The notes beneath the pieces were generated by a model. The model was not told the DNA's origin. It saw only the letters and a program-made list of their open reading frames with translations, and searched no databases. 64,000 bases of DNA. It comes from Mucilaginibacter kameinonensis (GTDB taxonomy: Bacteria > Bacteroidota > Bacteroidia > Sphingobacteriales > Sphingobacteriaceae). Position 1 is the first letter of the stretch, and every line of letters starts with the position of its first letter. The stretch is taken from contig NZ_RCWZ01000004.1 of the NCBI RefSeq assembly GCF_003675385.1, positions 682,001 to 746,000 of the forward strand. Reading direction: 5' to 3'. Shown one piece after another: positions 24,609 to 33,397 of this stretch. Made by a program: the position numbers and the translations under genes.

Positions 24609-25568
24609 TTATTCTTCTATTGGGTGATTTTCCATTTTTGGTTCTTCGCCTTTTTTAAGATTGCCATCCAAACGCTTAGGAACAAGCACGTAATACACGC
24701 CTAATAAAGCCACAATAATAGAGATGAGATAAAACCCGAAACTCAGGTAAACAGCCATGTCTTCGGCTAAATTAAACTGACGGGCTAAGGTAAGGAACAA
24801 CGCGTCGCGGATACCACCACCGCCTAAACTAAACGGAATAATTGCCGCTAAGGATGAGAAAAGAAACGACAGTAAATACGGAGCAAATTTACCGTTGAAA
24901 TCCTGCGCAAGCAGTAAACAAACAATGGTAAGCAATTGCATGCTTTGTACACCTATGGCTTTTAAATGCGCCTGCACAAAGTTGTGGGTATATTCTTTAA
25001 AAAACTTACGGGCTACAAAGTAATAGATCACCGAACCAACCGACACTATGCCAAGCGGCCAACCCAGGTGATAAGGAAAACTCGGTATTAATATAACCAA
25101 ACCCACTACAATGGCACCAATGGCCCAAAAGCCACTAAGCCTGTCAAACAGGATAGCCCAGAATACTTTTTTTGTAGGCAAATGATAGCGTTTGTGCAGC
25201 AGGTAAATTTTGTAGCCATCGCCGCCGATACCGCCGGGCAATAGCACGTTATAGCACAAGCCAAGAAAATACAGGCGAAGGTTAAAACGCCAGTCTAACC
25301 GTAAACCAATGGATTTAAAATAACTTAATAACCGCCATGATGAAAAAAACATCGAACCGACATAACAGGCTATAGCAGCGGCTAACCAGGCACGGTTAGC
25401 ATGAATTAAACGAAATTTTATTTTGGCAAAAGGCACTTTACTGAAAACCCAATAAAGCAAACCGCCGGTTACTACTATGATAAGAATTACTTTTATAACG
25501 CCCCAAAGCTTACCTTTCCAGGTTTTATGTTCGGCACCTTCGTCAATGATGTCTTCTGTTTGTGTCAT
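24609..25568 (-). CDS. Lysylphosphatidylglycerol synthase TM-region (UPF0104/YbhN) family protein
   Basis: A 319-residue membrane protein with about 8 helices. LPGGIGGDGYKIYLLHKR and the later PFSLGGGGIRDALF are the conserved Gly-rich motifs of the LPG_synthase_TM/UPF0104 family, the flippase-like half of MprF. The soluble aminoacyl-transferase domain of MprF is absent, so lipid flipping or glycolipid handling is more likely than lysinylation. It stands alone, 102 bp upstream of the hydroxylase on the same strand. Confidence 0.85.
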   Translation of the reverse strand: MTQTEDIIDEGAEHKTWKGKLWGVIKVILIIVVTGGLLYWVFSKVPFAKIKFRLIHANRAWLAAAIACYVGSMFFSSWRLLSYFKSIGLRLDWRFNLRLYFLGLCYNVLLPGGIGGDGYKIYLLHKRYHLPTKKVFWAILFDRLSGFWAIGAIVVGLVILIPSFPYHLGWPLGIVSVGSVIYYFVARKFFKEYTHNFVQAHLKAIGVQSMQLLTIVCLLLAQDFNGKFAPYLLSFLFSSLAAIIPFSLGGGGIRDALFLTLARQFNLAEDMAVYLSFGFYLISIIVALLGVYYVLVPKRLDGNLKKGEEPKMENHPIEE

Positions 25569-25790
25569 TCGGCTGCAAAGCTATGTTATTTTTTTATTTG
25601 GATGTACAGGATAGTCAATTAACAATTTTTCTTCATTTTGTTTTCAGAAACATTAAAAGCAGTAAATCAGCTTATTATTTAAGGCATGCTGTAATTTAAA
25701 ACCGCAATGGCAATCTCATACCATTGTAATTCTACTTTCAACTCAGTGTAATCATAATATTAAAAGGCTGAAATCCTTGTTACAAAGTGT

Positions 25791-25798
25791 TACTTTTG
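25791..25798 (+). promoter_or_regulatory. -7 element of aguB
   Basis: TACTTTTG fits TAnnTTTG, 16 bp upstream of ATG 25815. A CTG at 25768-25770 lies at the right distance for a weak -33. Confidence 0.5.
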
Positions 25799-25814
25799 CG
25801 CAAATTTTTTGAAG

Positions 25815-26684
25815 ATGAGTAAAGTAAAAGTTGGTTTAGTACAAATGAGCTGTACTGCTGATAAACAGCAGAACCTGGAAAAGGCGATTGTTAAAGTAAG
25901 GGAAGCTGCTGCTAAAGGCGCGCAAATAGTTTGTTTACAGGAACTTTTCACCTCGCTTTATTTTTGCGATGTAGAAGATTATGACAATTTTAAGCTGGCC
26001 GAGGCTATTCCTGGCCCATCAACAGACGAGCTTTCAAAAGTTGCTGCCGAGCTTAATGTAGTAATCATTGCTTCATTATTTGAAAAACGTGCTCAGGGCG
26101 TTTATCACAACACTACCGCGGTGCTTGATGCCGACGGAAGCTATTTAGGCAAATATCGCAAAATGCATATCCCTGATGATCCGGGCTTTTACGAAAAATT
26201 TTACTTCACCCCTGGTGATCTGGGTTACAAAGTATTCAATACTAAATTTGCCCGTGTAGGCGTATTGATTTGCTGGGACCAATGGTATCCTGAAGCAGCG
26301 CGTATCACCGCTTTAATGGGTGCCGATATATTATTTTACCCAACCGCTATCGGCTGGGCTACCACACAAGACGAAGCCACAAATACAGAACAATACAATG
26401 CATGGCAAACCATCCAGCGTTCGCACGCGGTAGCTAACGGCATACACGTAGTAAGCGTAAACCGTGTAGGCGAAGAAGCCGGCGTAAAATTCTGGGGCGG
26501 TTCATTCTTTGCAAATCCATTTGGTGCAATCATCCACCAAACATCACACAATGATGAGGAAGTAGTAGTACAGGAACTTGATCTGGATAAATCTGATTAC
26601 TACAGAAGCCACTGGCCGTTTTTACGTGACAGAAGGATCGATTCGTATCATCCGATCACCAAGCGCTTGCTTGACGAGGATTAG
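25815..26684 (+). CDS. aguB: N-carbamoylputrescine amidase (AguB)
   Basis: A 289-residue nitrilase-superfamily enzyme that hydrolyses N-carbamoylputrescine to putrescine, CO2 and ammonia. The Glu-Lys-Cys triad is visible: Glu in CLQELFTS, Lys in YRKMHIPDD and Cys in GVLICWDQWYPE. The last motif is characteristic of the plant-type AguB branch. I use ATG 25815 (MSKVKVGLVQMS) over the TTG two codons upstream. aguA follows 133 bp later, separated by a family A palindrome, and both act in the same pathway. Confidence 0.93.
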   Translation: MSKVKVGLVQMSCTADKQQNLEKAIVKVREAAAKGAQIVCLQELFTSLYFCDVEDYDNFKLAEAIPGPSTDELSKVAAELNVVIIASLFEKRAQGVYHNTTAVLDADGSYLGKYRKMHIPDDPGFYEKFYFTPGDLGYKVFNTKFARVGVLICWDQWYPEAARITALMGADILFYPTAIGWATTQDEATNTEQYNAWQTIQRSHAVANGIHVVSVNRVGEEAGVKFWGGSFFANPFGAIIHQTSHNDEEVVVQELDLDKSDYYRSHWPFLRDRRIDSYHPITKRLLDED

Positions 26685-26695
26685 CCTTTTCTACA

Positions 26696-26786
26696 TGTCA
26701 TTGCGAGGAGGTACGACGAAGCAATCGCATGCTATACAGGGCCGCTCTGTATAACATGCGATTGCCGCGCTACGCTCGCAATGACA
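26696..26786. repeat. Palindromic repeat family A, copy between aguB and aguA
   Basis: Outer arms TGTCATTGCGAG / CTCGCAATGACA; inner arms GCATGCTATACAG / CTGTATAACATGC. It lies between two genes of one pathway. Confidence 0.9.
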
Positions 26787-26796
26787 TACAGTTTCT

Positions 26797-26804
26797 TACA
26801 TTTG
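26797..26804 (+). promoter_or_regulatory. -7 element of aguA
   Basis: TACATTTG fits TAnnTTTG and lies 13 bp before ATG 26818, just after repeat A. It suggests that aguA has its own promoter. Confidence 0.5.
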
Positions 26805-26817
26805 CATTAACCAAATT

Positions 26818-27873
26818 ATGAGCCAACAAATATCAACTATACTCACCCCCGCTTCGCAAGGCTTCTCTTTCCCCGCCGAGTGGGCTAAACATACAGCCAC
26901 CTGGCTTAGCTGGCCTCATAAAGAGGCTTCGTGGCCGGGCAAAATCGATACCATTTACGCGCCTTACATTGAGTTTATCAAAGTAGTTACCCAAGGCGAA
27001 CTGGTACGTATCAACGTAGCAAACGAAGACATGAAAGCCTCGGTGATTTTCCAGTTGCAAAACGCCGGCGTTGACCTTAATAAAATAGAGATCTTTGAAT
27101 TCCCGACTAATGATGCCTGGTGCCGCGACCACGGACCGGCTTTTTTGATCAACCCTACTACAAGGCAAAAAGCTATTGTTGACTGGGGCTATAACGCCTG
27201 GGGCGGCAAATACCCCCCTTTTGACCTGGATGATGTGATCCCAACCAAAATAGGCAACCACTTTGGCTTACCGGTATTTAACCCGGGCATTGTGATGGAA
27301 GGCGGCTCTGTCGACTTTAATGGCAAAGGCACTATTTTAACTACCACTGCCTGCCTGCTTAACAAAAACCGCAACCCGCAGCTTAACCAGCAGCAGATTG
27401 AAAGCTACCTGCAAAACTACTACGGGGCAGAACAGATCCTTTGGTTAGGTGATGGTATTATAGGCGATGATACCGACGGTCATATTGACGATATCACCCG
27501 CTTTGTAAACGAGGATACCGTAGTTACCGTTGTTGAGGAAGATAAAAACGATGAGAACTATCACATCCTTCAGGAAAACCTTGAAACGCTGAAAACCATG
27601 CGCCTGCTTAACGGCAAACAACTAAACATTGTTGAGTTACCGATGCCCGACGCTGTAGTTTATGAAGATACCCGTTTACCGGCCTCATATGCTAATTTTT
27701 ATATAGCCAACTCGGCGGTGATAGTGCCTACTTACCGTTCAAAAAACGATGATAAAGCACTTGAGATATTAACCCAATGCTTCCCCGACCGTAAGGTTGT
27801 AGGCATTGACAGCACCGACATTATCTGGGGCCTTGGCAGTTTCCATTGCCTGAGCCAGCAGGAACCGGAATAA
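26818..27873 (+). CDS. aguA: Agmatine deiminase (AguA)
   Basis: A 351-residue enzyme of the guanidino-group-modifying (peptidyl-arginine deiminase-like) family; it converts agmatine to N-carbamoylputrescine and ammonia. NDAWCRDHGPAF near residue 100 supplies the substrate Asp, DDTDGHIDDITRF the catalytic His region, and GLGSFHCLSQQEP the C-terminal Cys nucleophile. Length is usual. Together with aguB it forms the plant-type two-step route to putrescine; no arginine decarboxylase is in the window. Confidence 0.95.
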   Translation: MSQQISTILTPASQGFSFPAEWAKHTATWLSWPHKEASWPGKIDTIYAPYIEFIKVVTQGELVRINVANEDMKASVIFQLQNAGVDLNKIEIFEFPTNDAWCRDHGPAFLINPTTRQKAIVDWGYNAWGGKYPPFDLDDVIPTKIGNHFGLPVFNPGIVMEGGSVDFNGKGTILTTTACLLNKNRNPQLNQQQIESYLQNYYGAEQILWLGDGIIGDDTDGHIDDITRFVNEDTVVTVVEEDKNDENYHILQENLETLKTMRLLNGKQLNIVELPMPDAVVYEDTRLPASYANFYIANSAVIVPTYRSKNDDKALEILTQCFPDRKVVGIDSTDIIWGLGSFHCLSQQEPE

Positions 27874-27881
27874 GCCCATTC

Positions 27882-27908
27882 AGCCCTCCGCTAAAGGGAG
27901 GGCTTTTT
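27882..27908 (+). terminator. Terminator after aguA
   Basis: AGCCCTCC-gctaaag-GGAGGGCT followed by TTTTT, nine bases after the stop codon. Confidence 0.9.
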
Positions 27909-27920
27909 GATTAAAAACAT

Positions 27921-28080
27921 TGTCATTTCGACAGAGCAGCGATGGGATTGTGCATCGGGGCGAAAGAGAAATCTTATACGTAATGCATAACTGTCACCCA
28001 CGCCTTAGCCTTAGAGTAGGGCGTATAAGATTTCTCCTCACGCCATCACACTTCCCTCCACCTGTTCGTTCGAAATGACA
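27921..28080. repeat. Palindromic repeat family B, copy 2
   Basis: TGTCATTTCGA and TCGAAATGACA at the ends, GAGAAATCTTATACG and CGTATAAGATTTCTC inside, in the same order as at 4588-4709. The centre is longer and differs, so the arms are conserved more than the middle. Downstream, 28100-28140 is low-complexity CTTGCTTCTTGACTTCTTG sequence. Confidence 0.85.
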
Positions 28081-28207
28081 ATGCGATTTTATCAATACGA
28101 ATCCCATTCTTCGTTTCTTGCTTCTTGACTTCTTGCCGCTCCGCTTCTTTTTCACCGCCTTTATCCCCTGCTTCACCGACATCTCCCCTTACATCGCCAA
28201 GTATTGA

Positions 28208-28238
28208 TTGACCCGCCTGCCGCACTGCTGTAGATTTG
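28208..28238 (+). promoter_or_regulatory. Promoter of the DUF5668 gene
   Basis: TTG (28208-28210), 20 bp, TAGATTTG (28231-28238): a complete Bacteroidota sigma-A type promoter. Its -33 context TTGATTGAC is shared with the promoter of the paralogue at 30111. Confidence 0.75.
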
Positions 28239-28260
28239 GGTAACATTAAAACTTAAAGCG

Positions 28261-28668
28261 ATGAACAACGATATAATAAACACCGAAAACAAAAGAAATG
28301 GCAAAATCATGTTAGGAATAATATTACTGGCAGCCGGTGGTTTATTTCTGATAGATCAGCTTAACGCCTTCCTTATTCCCGATTGGCTTTTTAGCTGGCC
28401 AATGTGGTTCATAGCCTGGGGCGCTTACATGGGTGCCAAACACGACTTCAAGAAACCATCATGGATCTTTATGATACTGTTAGGCGTAATATTCCTGGTA
28501 AACGATAACGTTAACGATGCCGACCGCATAACCTGGCCAATTGCATTGATGCTGCTTGGCACCTGGATAGCCATCAGGCCGGCTAAACAAACCGACAGGG
28601 ATTTCTGGGAAAAGAACGAAAAAGCCAAACAACACTTTGATTTTGAACAACCCAAAACCGAAGCTTAA
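28261..28668 (+). CDS. LiaF N-terminal-like (DUF5668) small membrane protein
   Basis: A 135-residue protein with four predicted helices: LGIILLAAGGLFLI, WPMWFIAWGAYMGA, WIFMILLGVIFLV and ITWPIALMLLGTWIAI, followed by a charged cytoplasmic tail. It is paralogous to the N-terminal half of the protein at 30170 (shared MNNDI start, AGxILLAxGG, GAKH and GVIFL blocks), but lacks the beta-helical C-terminal domain. Such proteins occur as envelope-stress sensors or regulators in LiaF-type systems. A LytS/LytTR pair lies 2.7 kb downstream. Confidence 0.8.
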   Translation: MNNDIINTENKRNGKIMLGIILLAAGGLFLIDQLNAFLIPDWLFSWPMWFIAWGAYMGAKHDFKKPSWIFMILLGVIFLVNDNVNDADRITWPIALMLLGTWIAIRPAKQTDRDFWEKNEKAKQHFDFEQPKTEA

Positions 28669-28690
28669 CTCAATCATCCATCATATATAA

Positions 28691-28733
28691 ATCAAAGCCG
28701 GGGCATTTTTAAAAAGCCCGGGCTTTTTGTTTT
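28691..28733 (+). terminator. Terminator between convergent DUF5668 and membrane-protein genes
   Basis: AAAGCCGGGGC pairs with GCCCGGGCTTT (one mismatch) and is followed by TTGTTTTATC. The GC-rich stem may serve both convergent genes. Confidence 0.8.
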
Positions 28734-28747
28734 ATCTTATTTAGCAA

Positions 28748-29953
28748 TTACAGACTAACATAATACCACGGCATTTTAAACAGGCCTGGTTTTAAATTTA
28801 CATAAACTGTATCGCCAACCTTAACCTGGTAGTAAAGTGATTTGGAAACTTCTGTTTCCTCACTTTCTTTCTGTCCCCATTTGCTTAAAGTTAAATCGTA
28901 CGATGTGTGTTTGCCTGTCGATATCCTTTGACTAAGCACCTGCACTTTATATTCTTTTGGGTTACTATAATCAAAATTGCAATTGATTATAACGGGGGCT
29001 GTAAAACCATATAATAATACAAATACCGTTGCGCTGAGCCAGGTTGTTTTGTTTGAACGTGCTTTTTCTTTCGAGCTCATTATTATCCCAAAAAAAGCAG
29101 CTCCCAATACAACTATCACTGTAAACGCCGGCAAAAGTATATCTGTTAAATGCATCAATTTAAAATCAGCCAGCACCCTCACCAAAAGCGCAAGTGGTGG
29201 AAATATCAACGCCATACTTAAAGATGGGTACACGGCCTGTTTCTTATCCTCAGCATTGTTAAGTGTAACTACATCGCGCTTTAAATAAAAAACAACCATT
29301 ACCACAAGAGGCCATATTGTGGCAATTAAAACAGCATAATCGTAAGGTGCAGGATGTATAAATAGCCAAAAACACAAAGCAATGCCTCCATAATTAAAGT
29401 ATGAGCAAAACCGCTTTAATTTTTTCAATTCGGCCAATCGCTCTTCACTACTATAGCCGTAGCTCTCGTCATTTTGTATCTCCTCTATACCTTTTTGTTC
29501 CTGTTCGGCATCAAGGTCTTTACAATTTGCTGTTAACCATTGCAATATTTCACCATATTCGGCGAAATAGCTGTAGTCACTTAAAACTATCGCTTTATTT
29601 GATTTATCAACAGGGCGTATCGTTATCCTTTTACCCTGAACAGTATCATAACCCTTAATATCATTAATTAACAACTCCCTGCTACTGAAATAGCCCGTCC
29701 GTTTTATGCTGTTGTTGGAGATAATTATTTTGCTTGCCTTAAATTCGAGATAAAGATAAAGTCCTAACGTTACCAGCCCAATCCCTATTAATACAAGCCA
29801 CCAGCTTTTATCGGCGATAGAAGTATAAGCGAGATAAGCGCCACCTATTATCATGGCTACTATGGTGATATATAAGAATATTTTCCATCCGGTGCTGAAG
29901 CTGTATTCTTTTTCAAACGTAGTGCCCCTTGAAGGGCTAAATTCCTGTTCCAT
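28748..29953 (-). CDS. Multi-pass membrane protein with PH-like segment, function unknown
   Basis: A 401-residue protein. Two helices near the N terminus (about 24-70) precede a cytoplasmic segment, ASKIIISNNSIKRTGYFSSR, typical of bacterial PH-domain proteins. It is followed by four further helices (about 190-320) and a C-terminal soluble part with YDLTLSKWGQKE and GDTVYVNLKPG. I do not recognise a defined family. It is convergent with the DUF5668 gene and divergent from its LiaF-like paralogue, so it sits between the two LiaF-like genes. Confidence 0.6.
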   Translation of the reverse strand: MEQEFSPSRGTTFEKEYSFSTGWKIFLYITIVAMIIGGAYLAYTSIADKSWWLVLIGIGLVTLGLYLYLEFKASKIIISNNSIKRTGYFSSRELLINDIKGYDTVQGKRITIRPVDKSNKAIVLSDYSYFAEYGEILQWLTANCKDLDAEQEQKGIEEIQNDESYGYSSEERLAELKKLKRFCSYFNYGGIALCFWLFIHPAPYDYAVLIATIWPLVVMVVFYLKRDVVTLNNAEDKKQAVYPSLSMALIFPPLALLVRVLADFKLMHLTDILLPAFTVIVVLGAAFFGIIMSSKEKARSNKTTWLSATVFVLLYGFTAPVIINCNFDYSNPKEYKVQVLSQRISTGKHTSYDLTLSKWGQKESEETEVSKSLYYQVKVGDTVYVNLKPGLFKMPWYYVSL

Positions 29954-30110
29954 TTTTATATGATAAGTTTAGTGTGGTTATTTATGGATAAAAAACCGTC
30001 ACAACATACAAATTTTTATTTTTGCCGAATGTTAAAAAATCAAACACAACTTTTTCACCGCCAAAACATCCCTCTTTACCGATTTCTTTAAATACGTCGC
30101 CAGTTTTTGA

Positions 30111-30141
30111 TTGACTCAACTATAATGTTACCTTAGTTTTG
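30111..30141 (+). promoter_or_regulatory. Promoter of the LiaF-like gene
   Basis: TTG (30111-30113), 20 bp, TAGTTTTG (30134-30141). The -33 region TTGATTGAC is the same as upstream of the paralogue at 28261. Confidence 0.75.
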
Positions 30142-30169
30142 GATATGATTTCAATTTGCAGATAATACA

Positions 30170-31024
30170 ATGAACAACGATATAGAACATCCAAAAGATC
30201 CCAACAAAGGCAAGTCTGTTGCCGGGATCATTTTACTTGCTGTAGGCGGCATATTGCTGCTTCAGCAATTCCGATTTTTTTTCATACCCGATCATCTTTC
30301 CCTATGGCCATTGTGGCTTATTTTCTGGGGCGTATATGTAGGTGCCAAGCATAATTATAAAAAGGCTTCATGGGTAATGCTGGTAGCTTTAGGTGTCATA
30401 TTCCTGATAACCCAAAACATCAACAACTCCGATCGTATAGTAGGCCCTTTGGCTGTAATTGGCTTTGGCATGTGGTTAATATTAAGGCGCAACAAACATT
30501 TTGATCCAAACCAGTGGAAAAACGATTTCAAAGGCGAAAAATGGACAAACTGGGATAAAAAAGAGCCCTTTCAATTTGAAAAGACCGAACCTGTTGACTA
30601 CACTGTAAAAGACGAAGGCGATCCGGTACCTCCCGTTGATCCGTACGCTCAGAAACAGCAGCAGTATAACACCAAATACTCTGGTGATGATTATATAGAT
30701 ACTGTATCTATTTTTGGCGGGGTTAACAAAACTATTCTTTCCAAACAATTCCGCGGAGGCGATATCGTGAACATATTTGGCGGTGCCGAACTTGATTTTA
30801 CCCAGGCAGATATCAACGGCAGAATCATCATCGACATTACCCAAATCTTTGGCGGCACTAAAATAATTGTGCCATCAAACTGGCAGGTAGTATCTGACCT
30901 TGCGGCTGTTTTTGCCAGTGTTGATGATAAACGCATCAGGAGCACCGCAAGCGTAGGCAGCGAAAAGGTGCTGGTACTTAAAGGTGTATCCATTTTTGCG
31001 GGAGTAGATATCCGCAGTTATTAA
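30170..31024 (+). CDS. LiaF-like protein: DUF5668 membrane domain plus LiaF C-terminal domain
   Basis: A 284-residue protein. Residues about 15-110 form four helices like those of the protein at 28261; a Pro/Asp-rich linker (about 130-175) follows. The C-terminal domain, DTVSIFGGVNKTILSKQFRGG, then IVNIFGGAELDF, IFGGTKIIVPSNW and VSIFAGVDIRS, is the repeated FGG beta-helix of LiaF/YvqF C-terminal domains. In Firmicutes LiaF represses a two-component envelope-stress system; here a LytS-like kinase and LytTR regulator lie 0.4 kb downstream on the same strand, which suggests a functional link (inference). Confidence 0.85.
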   Translation: MNNDIEHPKDPNKGKSVAGIILLAVGGILLLQQFRFFFIPDHLSLWPLWLIFWGVYVGAKHNYKKASWVMLVALGVIFLITQNINNSDRIVGPLAVIGFGMWLILRRNKHFDPNQWKNDFKGEKWTNWDKKEPFQFEKTEPVDYTVKDEGDPVPPVDPYAQKQQQYNTKYSGDDYIDTVSIFGGVNKTILSKQFRGGDIVNIFGGAELDFTQADINGRIIIDITQIFGGTKIIVPSNWQVVSDLAAVFASVDDKRIRSTASVGSEKVLVLKGVSIFAGVDIRSY

Positions 31025-31057
31025 TTAAGGCAGCTAATTACGAAAAGCATAAATAAC

Positions 31058-31393
31058 ATGAACTGGTACGTAGCAAAATTAGTTTTCAGGGTGATAAGCG
31101 GGGATGGCGATCATCAGGCGCAGTTTGATGAGCAATTAAGGCTGATCAGTGCTGACAGTGAACTGGTGGCTTATGAAAAAGCAAACCGCATAGGTCACGC
31201 CAACCAGGATAGCTTTAAGAACATTGAAAAGCAAACCGTTAAATGGCAATTTATAGATGTAGCCGAACTTAACCAGCTTGGCGAACTTACCGATGGCACC
31301 GAGTTGTACTACAACATACATGAAACGCCCGACGCTGATTTGTACATTGCTTGGGCGCATCATAAATCGGCCTTATTGGGCGTCAGAAACTAA
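31058..31393 (+). CDS. DUF4288 family small protein
   Basis: A 111-residue soluble protein. The start MNWYVAKLVFRV, the KANRIGHANQDSFKN region with VKWQFIDVAEL, and the closing tripartite acidic and aromatic pattern match DUF4288, a Bacteroidota and Firmicutes family without known function. It lies 33 bp after the LiaF-like gene and 27 bp before the kinase, so it is probably in the same transcript. Confidence 0.8.
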   Translation: MNWYVAKLVFRVISGDGDHQAQFDEQLRLISADSELVAYEKANRIGHANQDSFKNIEKQTVKWQFIDVAELNQLGELTDGTELYYNIHETPDADLYIAWAHHKSALLGVRN

Positions 31394-31420
31394 ACCTTAA
31401 ACCACAGAAAGCAACCCGTT

Positions 31421-32455
31421 TTGGAAGTCCCATCAATACAATCATCAAAACTATACGCGGCATTTGTAATATGCGGTGTAGCGTGGGCTGCATTGCAAAC
31501 TTACATCATCCATAGTTTTGGTTTTTTATGGTTCACTGCCGCTACCGATGGCCTGCTTAGCGCAATATTCCTTTCATGTGCCTGCTGGCTTATCAATAAT
31601 AACTTACGCTACTACCAACCAGGTAAAGGCAGCTACATTAACCTGTTTATTTGGTGCGTAGCGCTTGCAGGGATCTGTACAGCCGGCTGCCGTTACATTT
31701 TGCCGTTAATTAACAGCGACACGATCTACACCGGTTTCCTGGCCCAGTCGTTGACCATCCGCTTTTTTACCGACTTTTTGGCGATAGGCTGGATGGCGAT
31801 GATCAGTTTGTTGTGGTTTTCACAATTGGATCAGAAAGAAACCCTAAAGCGTAAAACCGAGGCCGAGCAACTGGCCCGCGAAGCCGAATTATATAATTTG
31901 AGGCAGCAGTTACAGCCACACTTTTTGTTTAACAGCTTAAACTCTATTAACGCGCTTATCGGCTTTAAGCCTGATGAGGCCCGCAGGATGATCCACCAGT
32001 TATCTGACTTTTTACGCGGAACACTCAAGAAAGACGATCAGTTACAGGTTAGCTTAACTGAAGAGCTTGCGCACCTCAACTTATACCTCGATATAGAAAA
32101 AGTACGCTTTGGTCACCGTTTACAAACTGAAATAAGCTGCGACCCAAAATGCGGAACCGCCATATTACCATCCATGTTGTTACAGCCTTTGGTTGAAAAT
32201 GCCATTAAATTTGGCCTTTATGATACCATAGGCGAAGTCACCGTGAGCATTCGCGGCGAAATTGAGGATGGCTATCTGAATTTAATGGTACAGAACCCCT
32301 ACGATCCACAAACATCAAAACCAAAAAAAGGTACAGGTTTTGGTTTGCGGGGAGTGCAACGGCGATTATATTTGCTGTATGCCCGCAATGATTTAATGGA
32401 AACCCATGCGAGCGATGATCTGTACACTACCATTATAAAAATACCGCAACTATGA
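31421..32455 (+). CDS. LytS/YehU-type sensor histidine kinase
   Basis: A 344-residue membrane kinase. Four helices span about residues 10-140. The His_kinase domain has the H-box LQPHFLFNSLNSI (phospho-acceptor His), the N-box PLVENAIKFGL and the G-box GTGFGLRGVQRRL. No ATG is available before residue 130, so the start is TTG 31421. The response regulator gene overlaps the stop as ATGA. The small N-terminal domain has no extracellular sensor fold, so input probably comes through the membrane or a partner such as the LiaF-like protein. Confidence 0.9.
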   Translation: MEVPSIQSSKLYAAFVICGVAWAALQTYIIHSFGFLWFTAATDGLLSAIFLSCACWLINNNLRYYQPGKGSYINLFIWCVALAGICTAGCRYILPLINSDTIYTGFLAQSLTIRFFTDFLAIGWMAMISLLWFSQLDQKETLKRKTEAEQLAREAELYNLRQQLQPHFLFNSLNSINALIGFKPDEARRMIHQLSDFLRGTLKKDDQLQVSLTEELAHLNLYLDIEKVRFGHRLQTEISCDPKCGTAILPSMLLQPLVENAIKFGLYDTIGEVTVSIRGEIEDGYLNLMVQNPYDPQTSKPKKGTGFGLRGVQRRLYLLYARNDLMETHASDDLYTTIIKIPQL

Positions 32456-33198
32456 AGCGAGCTTTAATTATTGATGATGAACCTTTAGCCCGCATGGTTG
32501 TAAGGGAATACCTGCTTGATTTTAAAGACATTGAACTGATACAGGAATGTAACGATGGCTTTGAAGGTCTTAAAGCTATTCAGCAACACCAGCCCGATTT
32601 GGTTTTTTTAGATATCCAGATGCCTAAAATTACCGGCTTTGAAATGCTTGAACTGGTTGAGCAGCCCCCTGCCGTAATATTTGCCACCGCCTTTGATGAA
32701 TACGCCATAAAAGCTTTTGAAGCACACGCGGTTGATTATTTGTTAAAACCTTTCAGTAAAGAACGCTTTAATAAAGCTGTTGAAAAGTTCCTGGCTACTG
32801 CTGCTCCAAAACCGGCAGCTAAGCAAACGGAAGAACTGTTGGAAACCGCAGCCACCCAGTCGCCGGCACAGCATGAGCGTATTGTGGTAAAAACCGGCAC
32901 CAAGGTGAAAATTATCCCTGTTGCCGATGTTGAATACCTGCAAGCTGATGATGATTATGTAAGCGTGATCACCAAAGAAGGTTCATACCTCAAAAACAAA
33001 ACCATGAGCTTTTTTGAGCAAACGCTTGACCCTAATCATTTTGTCCGCGTACACCGTTCATACATGGTAGCAATCCCGCAAATCACCCGTATCGATCCAT
33101 ACGAAAAAGACGCGCACCTCGCCATCTTGAAATCCGGCGCCAAGATCCCGGTAAGTAAAACAGGATATGTGAAATTGAAGCAGGTGTTGGGGATATAA
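32452..33198 (+). CDS. LytTR family response regulator
   Basis: A 248-residue transcription regulator. The receiver domain (about 1-120) has the acidic pocket DDEP, phospho-acceptor Asp in FLDIQMP, conserved Thr/Ala in FATAF, and Lys in LLKPFS. After an Ala/Pro/Thr-rich linker the LytTR DNA-binding domain covers about 145-248 (DVEYLQADDDYVSVIT, FVRVHRSYMVAI). It overlaps the kinase gene by 4 bp and should be its partner. Target sites, usually paired direct repeats, could not be identified here. Confidence 0.93.
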   Translation: MKRALIIDDEPLARMVVREYLLDFKDIELIQECNDGFEGLKAIQQHQPDLVFLDIQMPKITGFEMLELVEQPPAVIFATAFDEYAIKAFEAHAVDYLLKPFSKERFNKAVEKFLATAAPKPAAKQTEELLETAATQSPAQHERIVVKTGTKVKIIPVADVEYLQADDDYVSVITKEGSYLKNKTMSFFEQTLDPNHFVRVHRSYMVAIPQITRIDPYEKDAHLAILKSGAKIPVSKTGYVKLKQVLGI

Positions 33199-33210
33199 AT
33201 AGTATCCCCA

Positions 33211-33295
33211 ACGTCATTGCGAGGCACGAAGCAATCGCATGCTATACAGAGCGGCTCTGTACCGTTCGCGATTGCTTCGTTCCTCGCAATGACGT
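33211..33295. repeat. Palindromic repeat family A, copy after the LytTR gene
   Basis: AACGTCATTGCGAGG / CCTCGCAATGACGT outer arms; GCACGAAGCAATCGC / GCGATTGCTTCGTTC inner arms around a TACAGAGCGGCTCTGTA palindrome. Confidence 0.9.
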
Positions 33296-33397
33296 GTTAA
33301 GAATAGCAGGTTTCAACTACAACATAAAAATCTCCGGCCCCACATAATTTCCTCCCGGCAACTCCGTTAACTACAATTATAGTTAATAACCTGACCA

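Noticed and set aside
26833-27261. 142-codon minus-strand frame inside aguA
   Set aside because: Shadow of aguA, whose own frame has all catalytic motifs.
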